Position numbers and translations under genes: made by a program. The notes under the pieces are model-generated. The model did no database searches. It saw only the letters and a program-made list of their open reading frames with translations, and was not told where the DNA came from. Of a stretch of 64,000 nt of DNA, positions 23,996 to 35,412 are shown in pieces. Positions within the stretch are counted from its first letter, which is position 1; the number at the start of each line of letters is the position of its first letter. The stretch lies in assembly GCA_032622095.1 (NCBI GenBank), contig CP136061.1:125812754-125876753 (forward strand). Reading direction: 5' to 3'. Origin of the DNA: Siphonodentalium dalli. Taxonomy: Eukaryota; Mollusca; Scaphopoda; Gadilida; Siphonodentaliidae.

Positions 23996-24371
23996 TGGAA
24001 TTGCCCGAATATTCAATATCTGACTGCGGAACTGACGGCCGCGGAACCATTGAATCCTGTGTTTCTTGTTGATCATTTAGCATGTTTAGTTGAACTTGTT
24101 CATTATCATTATGTTCAACTTGTTCCATTTCATTAGGTGTTGCAAAAAATTAAGTCTGAGTCATTTGACACTGTATTTGAGACACTTTCACTTTGAGAAT
24201 TGTGGCCGGCAGTTTCACTGTCACTGTGTGTTCACAAGTTGAAGTTCCACTTGCAGTCGAATCGAAACGATCAGCCTCACACATCCAGCGTCTAGTTGTG
24301 CTTTTTGGAATATTCTCACTCAGTGGGTCCTCCAAGTATCGTTTATAATGTTTAAGTTTGTCCTTCGACAT
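23994..24371 (-). pseudogene. N-terminal ORF of the 6.7-kb element's gene, one in-frame stop
   Basis: The minus-strand ATG at 24371 opens MSKDKLKHYKRYLEDP, then TTRRWMCEADRF and further codons to a TAA near 24150. The same frame continues straight after that stop with Glu/Asn/Gln-rich sequence (EMEQVEHNDNEQVQLNML) to a TGA at the cacgtgactgacattac motif. A single nonsense codon between two protein-like halves suggests a recently dead gene. The short basic start followed by an acidic tract would suit the N-terminus of a transposase or accessory protein, but I recognise no family. Confidence 0.45.
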
Positions 24372-24860
24372 AACGAGGAGAATGATTCGTTACTAGCTTC
24401 GAAAACAAAATGAAAATCTATACCGCCAAAAACATTGGAACTGACGGAAGTGAAGAGTGGAGGTCGTCGATCGATAACTGAGAATTAGCGAAACGGACAA
24501 TTAAAAACGAACATGTTTAAAGCAGTTCATATTAGTATCATATAATGTATACATGACACACATTAAATAATCAACCAACCAACTAGTTATATAATTCATG
24601 AAATATCAGTTTTTTTTATTTTCGTGATTGCGTAATGGCGATTTCGGACAGTAATTTATGCGCGGTTCGTTTCGTTTATGTTTTGAACTCGTGTACTCTA
24701 TTTTCTGGATTAAATTAGAGTAATATTAACAATTATTAATTGGGAAAATGTAATAGCTAGGCCTACCACGGTAAACAAACAAAGGGAGACATTTTACCTT
24801 CACCACACAATACATGGACATTTACCTGTTTACAAACACATTATTAAAGTAAACACATTA
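24372..24860. other. Presumed promoter-side flank of the minus-strand gene
   Basis: Sequence upstream of the ATG at 24371 in the gene's direction. No TATA box or other element can be assigned with confidence. Confidence 0.3.
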
Positions 24861-26080
24861 TTAAAGTAACTTTTACCATGGTAGACCACAATAAGTGGAA
24901 AATTACCATGGTAGAATTCTGGTGAAAACTCAGTAACTAAGATGACTTCATGAGACCACATTGACGTTACTTTTATCATGGTAGAACATAGTATAGGTGG
25001 ATCCGGGCCCACTCGCCCCAGGGCCAGCTCGCCCCAGGCCGTTTTTGGGGCGAGCTGGCCCACCTTTCAGGGGCGAGCTGGCCCGGGTATTACATTTGTA
25101 TTAAAGTTGTAAATAAGTTAATATATATTGATATATTATAATTTCTTAAGTTCAGATTATGATATATTTCAGAGTTATGTCCATCAATTTTGACATTTAG
25201 ATTACTTTAGATTACTTTGTTAGCAAAGATAATAGCCATGCAGTATATCACACTAGTTGGTTTGAACGACGAACGTGATTAACAAAACAAAATTAAGTGC
25301 ATATGGTGATACTGTACAGTTGATTCAGGAGTCCTTGGGTGGTAAGAAGCTACATATTCAGGGGAAGGATCCTATGTATAGGTGGTAATTTCACAATGGC
25401 ATTCTACACTATATATGGGGAAAATACTGTGGCAGCAGTCTGACCGTGATAAACTGGAGTACCTGGAAAGTTTACTATGGTAGTATGTTGTGTTAAATAC
25501 TCATAATAGAGTAGGCCTACGGTACCTTGTTATATGGTATTATACTGTGGAAGCATATATAGTCAAATGTAAAATATAGCTATGTAAGTTAATATATATA
25601 CCGAGGTAAGTCCAGAAATATTGAGATATACCAAGGTATATTTTGACTTACCGAGGTATACCTATGTAAGTTAATATATATACCGAGGTAAGTCCAGATA
25701 TACCGAGATATACCAAGGTATATTTGGACTTACCGAGGTATACCAATGTAAGTTAATATATATACCGAGGTAAGTCCAGATATACCAAGATATACCAAGG
25801 TATATTTTGACTTACCGAGGTATATTTTGACTTACCAAGGTATATTTTGACTTACCAAGGTATATCTTGACTTACCTAGGTATATATTGGTTTACCTCGG
25901 TATATCTTGGTAAACTTACCAAGGTAAATCACATATTACCATGGTATCACCTAGGTATATATTGGTTTACCGAGGTAATACTTGGTTTACCGAGGTAATA
26001 CTTGGTTTACCGAGGTATATATTGATTTACCTTGGTAAAACCTTGGTAATATCTAGGTTTACCATGGTACATTTTTATAT
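24861..26080. repeat. Right subterminal array of TTACCNNGGTAA palindromes
   Basis: This mirrors the left array. It is most regular from 25590 to 26070, where units such as taccgaggtaagtccagata and accaaggtatattttgactt repeat at about 20-35-base spacing. The array ends in the inverted terminal repeat. Confidence 0.85.
25006..25087. repeat. GC-rich hairpin GGGCCAGCTCGCCCC
   Basis: gggccagctcgccccagg and ggggcgagctggccc face each other around a gtttttg loop, with a further partial copy on each side. It stands out as a GC-rich island in the AT-rich right arm. Confidence 0.65.
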
Positions 26081-26218
26081 GGGTGTTTATGCGATATTTC
26101 TTATTTGTATACGGACAAAGTCTGTCTACATTGTGTTGTTCTTTCTGTTTGTGGCGGTTTTTGACGGGTGGAAATATTTCCACAGGATACCCACCGCCAA
26201 GGCCAACCGTACCTTTAA

Positions 26219-27249
26219 ATCAGGGAAAAAACCCTATTTTCATATTATCAGCATCCCTGTCCTAAAAATTCTATCGCGAGTAGTCCCAACTAATATATAC
26301 AGAAGATAATATAATGCTATCACGAGTCGCTCCAACCAAAACAGAAGGTAATACTATTGCGAGTCAGCCATTTTGATAAAGAAGTCAGGCTAGCTCCCTA
26401 CCCATCCAAACCAATGATAATACATATGCCCATTAATACATAATTAATCATAGACTTATATTATAATTATATTGGGGGTGGTGGTAAATCTTTCTTTTAG
26501 GGATTTGTGCCTGACATGCCTGGTGAAGTGGTACACATCGATAACTTGAATAGAGCTTTGCTCTGATTATAAACGTCAGGTTTAATAAATAACGACTGAG
26601 ATAACTTCCGACTTTAAGTTTAAAGATAGACCAAGAAGTTAGAACTAGAACTGAGTAGAAGTCAGAAAACATATACAATGCAGAAGTTGTGTTTCTTGCG
26701 ATTCACGCATCATTTCTCCTATTATACTATTCTTCCTACAGCATTATTAAATACTAAAGTAAACAGCATAAATTTATCAAGCTTCGCGGTGTAAATATTG
26801 GATTTACAAGGACAAGGTCGGATAGACCAATGGCATCTCCAAGTTACCTACTGGTCATTTCTTCAGTTTACAATTCGTACCCGGGTACGAAAATATAGTA
26901 TTACCGCAGTCTATGACGATCTACGCCAACCCAGTAGTGCGGCACGCTATACCAAGACCAAGGTCGTTGGCACACATGGAATATTGGACTAGACGCTGGC
27001 TCTATGAGGCTACGTCGTTACACTATGTATGCCGTCATGACGGCGAACAGAGCAGAGCGTCGGAGCGTCATAGAGCCAGTGTCTAGTCCAAGGGAATATA
27101 TACAACGGGAAGGTTCACTTCCTATTGGCTTAACGTAATGCATGACGTCGCCAGCATCCGCCATTCTGGTAGGATACTACAGCGAATTGCGTCATTGGTT
27201 ACTGCAGCGCTATTCGCCTTGTGTGTAAACAAAATCGAAATAGTAGGCC
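26219..27249. other. Non-coding flank with dispersed repeat pieces
   Basis: 26280-26350 has three imperfect ~45-base units around gcgagtNNNNcc. 26853-27170 is an inverted relative of 34340-34565 (shared gtacccgggtacgaaaat, atgacgatctacgc, gaatatatacaacgggaagg). No gene is seen. Confidence 0.5.
26984..27091. mobile_element. 108-bp hairpin element inside the dispersed repeat
   Basis: ttggactagacgctggctct at the left is inverted at the right (agagccagtgtctagtccaa). The relative at 34440 runs from the ggcaca side directly into the tattccc side without it, so this hairpin looks like a separate insertion. Confidence 0.65.
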
Positions 27250-28485
27250 TATATGGGCATTTTTCAAAAAAAGTGGCTTATTTCTGTCCATCACCTTTTT
27301 TTTTTAGAAAAGTGTATTAATGATCACATTTTTTAATTTGAGATATCAAATGGTATGGGGTCAACTTGTTACAGACCGTAGACCGTCCGATCATTGGTAT
27401 CTCTACATCCCAGAGGCTCGTAATATGGCAAAAATGGTCAATTATGCCCGTCCCATTTTCTGGAATCCCCCCAAAAACATACATTTTCGTATAAAATATG
27501 ACCATTAAATACCACTTTATTTGACAAATTGCATCATATGTAACATACCTGATCATAAAATCACAAAGTATGCGAAATGTTTACCAAGTCAAGTGACAAA
27601 ATTTAGCTCACAACACTGTCCCACGATTGGTGGTCCCTACTGTTACCAAGAGAGAAACACAGAATACAACAGTCTTGGCATTGGGGAATAAGGAAGTGCA
27701 AATTGGTTTTCAGTACTACTCATCAATACATATGGCTAAACAAATGTCGTCTGTTGGTCGGCGCAGTTAATTTGCCTGTAATTGACAGTTTTATTCACCA
27801 AAAAGGTGAGTACATTGGGAGTGTGTCACTACTGTTACCATAGATACAGGTCTGTGAGTTTGTTATTACACAAATGTTTCTCTTCTTAGTTTTGTCCAAG
27901 GTGATCCCTATGAGGCAACATATACATTTTGTTTCATTCCAATGGACGACCAGGAGGAATCCCCATTATAAACCCGAAACGTCTCTACTGTTACCGTCCC
28001 TACTGTTACCCTTGAAATAGTAACAGTAGGGAACATTTTGGTAAGAGCAGGGACAAAATTCAGCATAGGCATGAGTAAGTTTTAGTCTGCACGTAATAAT
28101 TATTTTTACATCACCGACTCTGGTTCTTTGCTTATTACATCAATATTTTCACAGATTTTACGCATCATTCCTGTCTCATTCACATAATGCTGGACGTGGT
28201 AACAGGAGGGACATTGTGGTAACAGCAGTGACAATCCATTACATAATTGTTATTGTTGGCAATGAATTGACATATATTTGTTTTTCCTTGCATAACGCCT
28301 TCCATTCTTGTCTTCCAAACACTCATTTTGGTATATAATCTTTTCTATTATACTTGATTGAGATCCAGTAAACGAAAGTATAGGTGCTCATTCGCAATGA
28401 TCAAACAGTTTTCACATACATTCACATAGGGCACATTCTCGTGCCCAACACTAACCCATGTAAACTGTCAAATATACACACACCA

Positions 28486-28991
28486 CTGATCAAGTGGTCC
28501 TGCTAATATGCTATGATGCTGGTGATCCTGCTGAATTGCTATGATGCGGGTAGGGCAAACTAATGCCGTTACGAACTAGTAGCGTTATTTTTTCTAAAGT
28601 TGTCATGTTCGCGATGTTTGACTAGTCCGAGCGATTTGAGAAAAAACCAGTGTATGTATGAAAGATTCAAGAACATATATATATTTGATAAATATAATAA
28701 TGCCTGCGCTGGTGTTTTTAAAATGACGTGAATAACCCATCTTTGATTATAGTCAATTTTCAACAACTAATACATTACATTAAAAATATTTCGCAATAAA
28801 TATATTTTTGAATGTTTGATACGCATAATGGCTTTTCCTGCATATATTCAGATTATCGGAACACCGCGAAAAAGACAAATTAAAATTTTTAAAGGTACTT
28901 ATTGTTAACAGCATCAGTTTGCCCTAACATCATCATAGCAATTCAGCAGGACCCAACCGCAACATAGCACATTAGCAGACCACTTGACCAG
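28486..28991. mobile_element. ~0.5-kb MITE with ~90-bp inverted repeats
   Basis: The left arm starts ctgatcaagtggtcctgcta and includes ctgctgaattgctatgatg. The right arm, 28904-28991, carries the inverse (catagcaattcagcag, gaccacttgacc). The middle is AT-rich. Target duplication is unclear. Confidence 0.75.
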
Positions 28992-29948
28992 GGGTGATAC
29001 GGGTATCTTTTTTGCGCAATTCTCACCGATATTTGATTCCTTTTTTTGTTCAGTTTATGGCCCTTTCAGCAGCAGTAAAACAACTTCATCGTTGATTTCT
29101 GAAAGAGTCCTATTTATCCTATTACTATTTTGCATATTGGTGTACCATTAATGATAAATCTGTCGGCGCAACCTCGAAATATGAGCTGGTGATATATTTT
29201 GATTGACAACCTAATTTCAAGCACCCACGAAATTGAATAATGATTGCGTTTATGCCACGGTACATGTATGTGAAAAATCATTTACTTGTGAGGTACTAAA
29301 TTATAAATCCGAACAAAGTATCTTCATCATTCCATAGCGAGTCCATTAGTCGTCTATGAGGTATATGAACTATACAGGGTTTACTATAGTCAGCATTTAA
29401 CGAGATCACCACCCTTGTGTAAACAAATAACAAAGAGCAATCGGTGTTAAGTAGCTATCAACATACTAGTAGTAATTGGTAAATTACCACTGTACACCAT
29501 CACCTGCCACACCGTGTGGACAATTATATAGTCAGTTTGTGCTTGGAGTCAGAAGTTGTTCAATCTAATCCTGTCCAATAACCACATAAAAATCCCTTTA
29601 AAGCCAATTACAGTGGAATTTCAAACAAAACGTGTTTTGTTCATGATACGACAGCTGTACAATGTGTCTGATGAAGTTCATTTCATCAAATTTCGAGCAG
29701 GGCATCGATGAACATCGTGCGAAAATGTATTATTGTATTATCATGTTCAATACTATATTTAAACGCAATGGTCATGTGTGTCTTGCTTATTGTCACTATA
29801 TGTCGTATTATTATGCCATTACCAGTGTGTTATCACTATTTATAGTTAAAATTGTCATGCAGTTCTGCAATAATACATCATACGAAGAAAAAAAATCCAC
29901 CATTATAGTCTGACAACACATACGAATTGTCAATATGCTATAGTTACG

Positions 29949-30258
29949 AGGGGCCTCGGTGGCTCAATCGGTTAGGGGTACCACTCCAAGCCGTTTCGCC
30001 CTCCAGCGCTGGCGATAAGGGTTCAAATCACACATGTTTCCATCGTGGACTTTGTAACTCGAAATCGTTATCTGGTGGACTTGCCAGTTACTCGCCGATG
30101 GTCGGTGGTTTGCCGCACATGGTTGACGAGTTTATCAGCCATTGAAATCACTGTTAGATTAGTCGCAAGTGTGCGGATTTCCTCCACCACAAAAACTGGC
30201 AATGTCGTGATATGGCCTTAGTGGCTAAAGCGACAATAAACCCCAATCAATCAATCAA
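29949..30258 (+). mobile_element. tRNA-derived SINE with 12-bp target duplication
   Basis: The 5' head resembles a tRNA with an A box (tggctcaatcgg) and a B box (ggttcaaatca), the internal RNA polymerase III promoter. A body and a 3' part, ggccttagtggctaaagcg, follow, ending in an aatcaatcaatcaa tail. gctatagttacg flanks both sides (29937-29948 and 30259-30270), a perfect 12-bp target duplication. The element is full length at 310 bases. It moves with the help of a LINE, which is not identified here. The small ORF across it is meaningless. Confidence 0.92.
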
Positions 30259-31191
30259 GCTATAGTTACGCTAATGTCCTTCCTGTTATCAATGACCAAT
30301 TGCGGCGTGTATTTCATAAATTGCACCTATATTTTACTATCAGAACGTTAGCTTTAGTTATCCTGTGCCTGGTCGAATACTATATTGTGTTATTTGTCAT
30401 ATTTTGTATGTGTGAGTCCTTCCTGTTACTACCAGTCCCTCCTGTTACCAAATGATGGCCTTAAATGCATCAGACTCTCAGTTAATTCATTTTGTTTCCA
30501 GTTGTGGTACGCATTTTGTCCAGTTGGATCTCGTTCACGTATAGAAAATTACATTTTGTTTTATTGTTAGAAATAATGTTTCCACAAGTATGTGCATAAT
30601 AAAACTGTCCCTTCTGTTACTTCAAGTGTCTCTCCTGTTACTGGCTTGTCACACCTGTTACCGTGGATCTTTTCTGTCGTATCGAGATTAATTTGAATTA
30701 GATTCCCTCATCCCGATAGAATTGTGGAGTATTTACCTTACCCTTCGGAAAAATATATGGCCATAATAAAATAGAAATGCACATCTTTCCAGGTCGAGAA
30801 CAACCGATCCCTGGATATCGGAAATTTATGCATATCACGTATACATTATCATAACTCGTTATGCGCATCATGTTTTTGGTGTTTATTTATGCAAATTCTG
30901 ATAACCACACAATGCACACGTTGCGCATTTATTATTTTCCACCTCTATATCACACAAAATCATATTTATATTGAAAAAATTAACGGTAACAGTAGGGACA
31001 CTAGGTGTGTATGCATCGTCATTGGACCTGATCCGGACAGGATATAGGGGTGATTAAGATTGCACTTTACTTTCCTCAGTTCTACTGGATATCCCTCAAC
31101 CAGGAAAACAGGTAAGATACGTTCTTTCGTAGAAATAATTTTTTGATTCTTGAATACCCAAATCGGCCACATTTTTTGAAAAATGCCCATA

Positions 31192-33808
31192 TAAGAATAA
31201 ACAATCAGACAAAAAGCAACATTTGTGACTATATATCATACTTTAATCCACCAACATGAAAACAAAATTATTTTAAAGCAAATGCGTATTTATTTCAACC
31301 AAATTACGCTGTCTTTCTTGCCAATTTTCGTTTGTTATTCAATTTTGAAATTTTGGCTGAGATCATTCAATTCATAATTGTGATGATGCATATTTTAAAT
31401 TAAAACGCCGGCATATCAAATATTGAAACATAAACATAAAATAAAATTCATTTGGAAACATTACAGAATAATTCCATGCTTGTGGGCTATGGCGGCTAGC
31501 TATGAAGAGTCAAAATTGTCAGACTTAAAGTGAAAGTGTGGATGGAGCACTGTGAGATTTTACACAATTCTGAGGCTTCTCAAGTCAAGAACATCAATGC
31601 TAGTTCGAGTAGTTGCTATGTAGTCATTAGACTGCACTAGCCACACCCTTAGCCATTGCTACATTAATAATTTAATATATCGAATCAAATACTTAGTCAT
31701 TTCAAGCATTACCCATTGAAACAAGAAATCTGATAATATCAAATATTTATATAATATTTAATTAATATAGATTTATAAATAGGCTACATGTGATTTTTTT
31801 TTGGTTATGAATAAAGATTAATTAATTAGTGAGTGTTCAAACATTAACAGGCTATATACATGTATTTTACTCATGTTGAGCCTTGCATTATAGTCCTTGC
31901 GTTTATGGTATATGAGAACTCAGAGAATGAGAATTTGGGAAATTTAGGCTACATCTGCTTATTTTTTATTATAACAAAGATTGAAATTTTCACACACATC
32001 AAGACAATACATTTTTATAACTACATCAAAATTTCCCATATTAACAATGATATATATGACCCAGGGATGCTATAATTTATAAATTCTTGAATAAATACTG
32101 GGTATTGTAAGTTATGTTTGCCAATATGTTACATACCAGTAGGCAGTAGGCATGTAGTGTAGCCATGAATATAAGAACATAATGTCATCAGTTATTTTTG
32201 GAAAACATAGAGAATGATTGTATCTCCATGGCACCTCATAATGATTGACACCATAATATAAATTAATCATGATTGCGTGACACATGTCTATCACATTGTA
32301 AGTACCGGTACCACACCATTTGCTGAAAATGACACAATATTATATAGTGCTGTAATACAGCTGTATTTACTAATAACAGAACTTTAAAATTATTGTTTCG
32401 CCATACCATGCATAGACTAATATTTAAGAGTAGCTAGGCGGGTAGGCCTATCGTATATATTATATGTGTGATTTTGCTTAACTTATACTTGCAGGTAGGT
32501 TTAAATATTTAAACTGTTAATTTGATATTGAAAATCTATAGATATCACACAAATAATTAAATATATACATCTGCCATGTACTATACATAGCCTATCCAAC
32601 AGACTGAACATGTTTTCCATACAATTTAAGTACCATAAGGACTAAATATGGATATGAAATGTCAATAAAATATTTGTTACTACCTGGTAAGTCTTACCGG
32701 TAGGGTTTTTTGGTATGTGGGTAGCAGGGTAGGTATAGGACCAGGGAAGTTTATCATACCATGGCCCAAAGATTTGATATTTGGTGGATGTTTTTAAATA
32801 TCAAGTTTTTCAGATTGATAAAATGGCACTGCAAACATAATGAATTGTAGTGTATAAAGTATAACATACTATTTATTTGTAATACAGCACCGGTAGCATG
32901 TATATATGTGTCACACTAACCCCTTCTAATTGATGTAGACTCATCATATATTGATGGTACATACATGTAGTGTATGCGAGATTAGTGAAATATATCATAT
33001 ATGCAGGACTCAATATAAATGGCATTAACTTGTACTCAGAATCCATAATTATGCTCAAATCAACTGGCATGCCAGTTTTATAATAAAAGTGGCACCTGGA
33101 ATGTAAGCCCTACTGAATGGTGGAGCTTTTAAAACATAACATTGTTTAAATTGTGATTATATTCTAAGCAATTAATTTAAATGGCCAATGTTGCGAACTT
33201 TGATCCCATAATAGATCTCAATGTTTTGAAATTAGAGACATCACTCAGGTAATGTTGTGAACATAGTCAATTTATGAAAGACAGTTGTGTTTGACACAGA
33301 AATCCCACCAAGTGAGTTTGTTTCCTAGTAGACATACCAGTTAAATGAATTTTCAATTCGGTACTTCATGCTTTAATACAGTTAAACATCATGTGTGACT
33401 ATGCGTATGCCTCCACAATTATCATAAAGAAATTAAAACAATGTGTGAAAATTCAGGCTATGGAATTACATTACAAATTCAATCTAGCTAATTAATTGAT
33501 ATAATTGACTTCCCACGCACTAGGCACTAATATTAATACTATACTTGACTTTATTTTTAGCGTCCAGCTAGCACGCAATGTTCATCGCCTGATTCTCGAT
33601 ACTGTGTTTGTGATGGTGGACTATGAATGATCTTTCATTAACTTAAGTTTCAAATGTAAATTTTGTAATATTTTTAACAGATAACAATATATGGATATGG
33701 ATCAGTATGGATTACCACTTTAGTTCCTCTAGTTCATCGATATGTTGATCCCACAAAATATGCTGGATGACACTTTGATTTGTAAATCATTTTCAAACTC
33801 CCACACTT
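31192..33808. other. 2.6-kb AT-rich stretch without recognisable gene or repeat
   Basis: No open frame with family similarity and no copy of the window's repeats is seen. It could hold intronic or intergenic host sequence. Confidence 0.4.
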
Positions 33809-33812
33809 TTAA

Positions 33813-34304
33813 AGGCACGTGCGGCCTTAATTGTCGAAAATATTCATATTTGTTCCAAACACCGTGAACAGAAAAACATTAAAACGCATACAGTTCCGTT
33901 CATATATACCATGACCATCGCGTAAACAGCATGTTATCATAAAGACCTACTATATTTTACCTAAGCAAGAGCCTGATTGTGTTACAGAAGACAGCAATGC
34001 TACTGGCTAATCACACACAAATGGCATAAATGCTCTTTATTAGTTCCATATCAGGTATTCACCAACAAAGAACGCTCTTTATGTTTACCATCATAATATA
34101 AACAAACACCAGAAAAGTAACTTTTTATGGTTCTGTTTACATAACAATGGTCAAACATATGACCATAACATACTGTTTATGCGATCTTCCTTATTTGTAT
34201 ACGGACAAAGTCTATCTACATTTTGATGTTCTTTCTGTTTGTGGCGGTTTTTGACGGGTGGAGATATTTTCACAGGATACCCACCACCAAGGCCAACCGT
34301 GTCT
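33813..34304. mobile_element. TTAA element T1, copy 2 (uninterrupted)
   Basis: 492 bases, ends aggcacgtgcggcctt and aaggccaaccgtgtct, with TTAA at 33809-33812 and 34305-34308. It contains tgctctttatt and acgctctttatg motifs. It shows the empty site (catactgtttatgcg) for the 6.7-kb element. Confidence 0.9.
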
Positions 34305-34308
34305 TTAA

Positions 34309-35278
34309 CTTATTACTAAAAGTAAACAAGGAAGTAACGATGCGATGACGTACGTTCCTACCAGGGATCCTACCAGAATGGCATCATGACAACTTCCGGT
34401 GATTACCACAAATGCGCGGAGGGAACCTTCCCGTTGTATATTCCCTGTTGGCACAGTAGTGTGGCATGATCAGACTTATAGCGTTTATCCATATAACTTA
34501 GGTAAGCGTAGATCGTCATAGAGTGAGGTAATATTATATTTTCGTACTCGGGTACGAAATGTAAACCGAGGAACAGACCAGAAGGTAGCTTCGAGACACC
34601 GTTATATATAGGCCAGGCAAATATGGACATTGGTGTCGCCTCGAGAGGGAATTTATGAGACCTACCTTTTGGTGGGAACGAGACTACCCACCCCTGAGAC
34701 AACCCGCCCTTCTGGTAGCGCAAATACTACACTTTCGGAATCCGTATGTTGGATTTGTCAGATAGGCGGACTTTTTTCTCACCGCGTGGTTTTCTGGAGG
34801 CACCCGATGAAAAAATCGGTCATTTCTTTAAATAAAGCAGGGGGTGGGGCGTAAAAAAGTTGCGAGACGTGGGGGTGGGTTTTTTTACATTGCCATTTTT
34901 TTTACACCCACCCACCCTTTCTTGCATTTTTTTTTCATAAAATTTTAGACACCCACCCCAAAACCCCAACGCTTTATGTTGTTCCCTCTGTAAAAAACGA
35001 CCAAACGCTCTATATTGGTCCCTTCTTTGAAAGATCAAATTAAATGTTACTTCCTGTTTACAAATATGTACAAGACAAATATTTTCTTGGCTGATAATTA
35101 TGCGATAATAAGCAGTAATCAGCGACAATCTCAACTAAATTGAACTCTAAGCATACAAAGGTAGAATATGATGTGATTATATTGGTACATTTATGACCCA
35201 GCCTATTCATCTGTGTGGGCATGGGCGTAGCCAGTCAGGGTTCGATGGGTTCGGGCGAACCCGCCCTTGAAAACAGAG
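34309..35278. other. Dispersed repeat fragment and GGGTGGG/poly-A tract
   Basis: 34340-34640 is the inverted relative of 26853-27170. 34835-34985 is a G-rich/A-rich patch (cagggggtggggcgtaaaaa, gtgggggtgggttttttt, then ttacacccacccaccc). It looks like a cousin of the G-run element ends, but no full element can be drawn. Confidence 0.45.
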
Positions 35279-35412
35279 GTGCCCTCGTTGCCTGACTTCC
35301 CGGGTTCGACAGGTCGTTCGCTCGGGCAACTTCGGGGTTTCCAATGCATGAACCCCCGACGTTGCCGGAGCAAACGAACCGTCGAACCCTGGAAGTCAGG
35401 CGACGCGGGCAC
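35279..35412. mobile_element. 134-bp GC-rich hairpin element
   Basis: gtgccctcgttgcctgactt at the left pairs with aagtcaggcgacgcgggcac at the right, and the pairing continues inward (gttcgacaggtcgttcg / cgaaccgtcgaac) for about 50 bases. The preceding gggttcgatgggttcgggcg segment may be the remnant of another mobile copy. Confidence 0.7.

Larger units (their letters stand above)
19383..26083. mobile_element. 6.7-kb element with CCCATATAAAAATG inverted ends, nested in T1
   Basis: It begins cccatataaaaatgtacc and ends with the exact inverse, ggtacatttttatatggg. The two uninterrupted T1 copies read catactgtttatgcg at this place. Here the same sequence is split after catactg, and tg is repeated at the other border (19381-19382 and 26084-26085). 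That implies a 2-bp target duplication. Both subterminal zones are inverted arrays of ttaccNNggtaa. The core holds remnants of a minus-strand gene and nine taatgtcagtcacg motifs. A large autonomous-size DNA transposon is likely, but the superfamily is unidentified. Confidence 0.8.
19020..26214. mobile_element. TTAA element family T1, copy 1, disrupted by a 6.7-kb insertion
   Basis: The left end is aggcacgtgaggcctt and the right end is aaggccaaccgtacct, imperfect inverted tips. TTAA flanks both sides (19016-19019, 26215-26218), and the host duplication gives an empty-site comparison. Without the inner insertion it would be about 492 bases, the same length as the copies at 33813 and 44589. It has no coding capacity. 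TTAA duplication points to the piggyBac or Kolobok superfamilies, and the tips alone do not decide which. Confidence 0.85.
27252..31191. mobile_element. ~3.9-kb element with TATGGGCATTTTTC inverted ends and GTCCCTACTGTTACC motifs
   Basis: Left end tatgggcatttttcaaaaaa and right end ttttttgaaaaatgcccata are inverse copies, each bordered by TA, which fits a TA target duplication. About a dozen copies of gtccctNctgttacc lie inside, in both orientations, at 27632-28240 and 30274-31000. They are absent outside. There is no open frame with family similarity, so either the gene is lost or the element is non-autonomous. The interior also hosts a MITE (28486-28991) and a SINE (29949-30258). Confidence 0.7.

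Noticed and set aside
29949-30030. tRNA gene
   Set aside because: A and B boxes are present, but the cloverleaf is degenerate, a SINE body and tail follow, and a target duplication encloses the whole.
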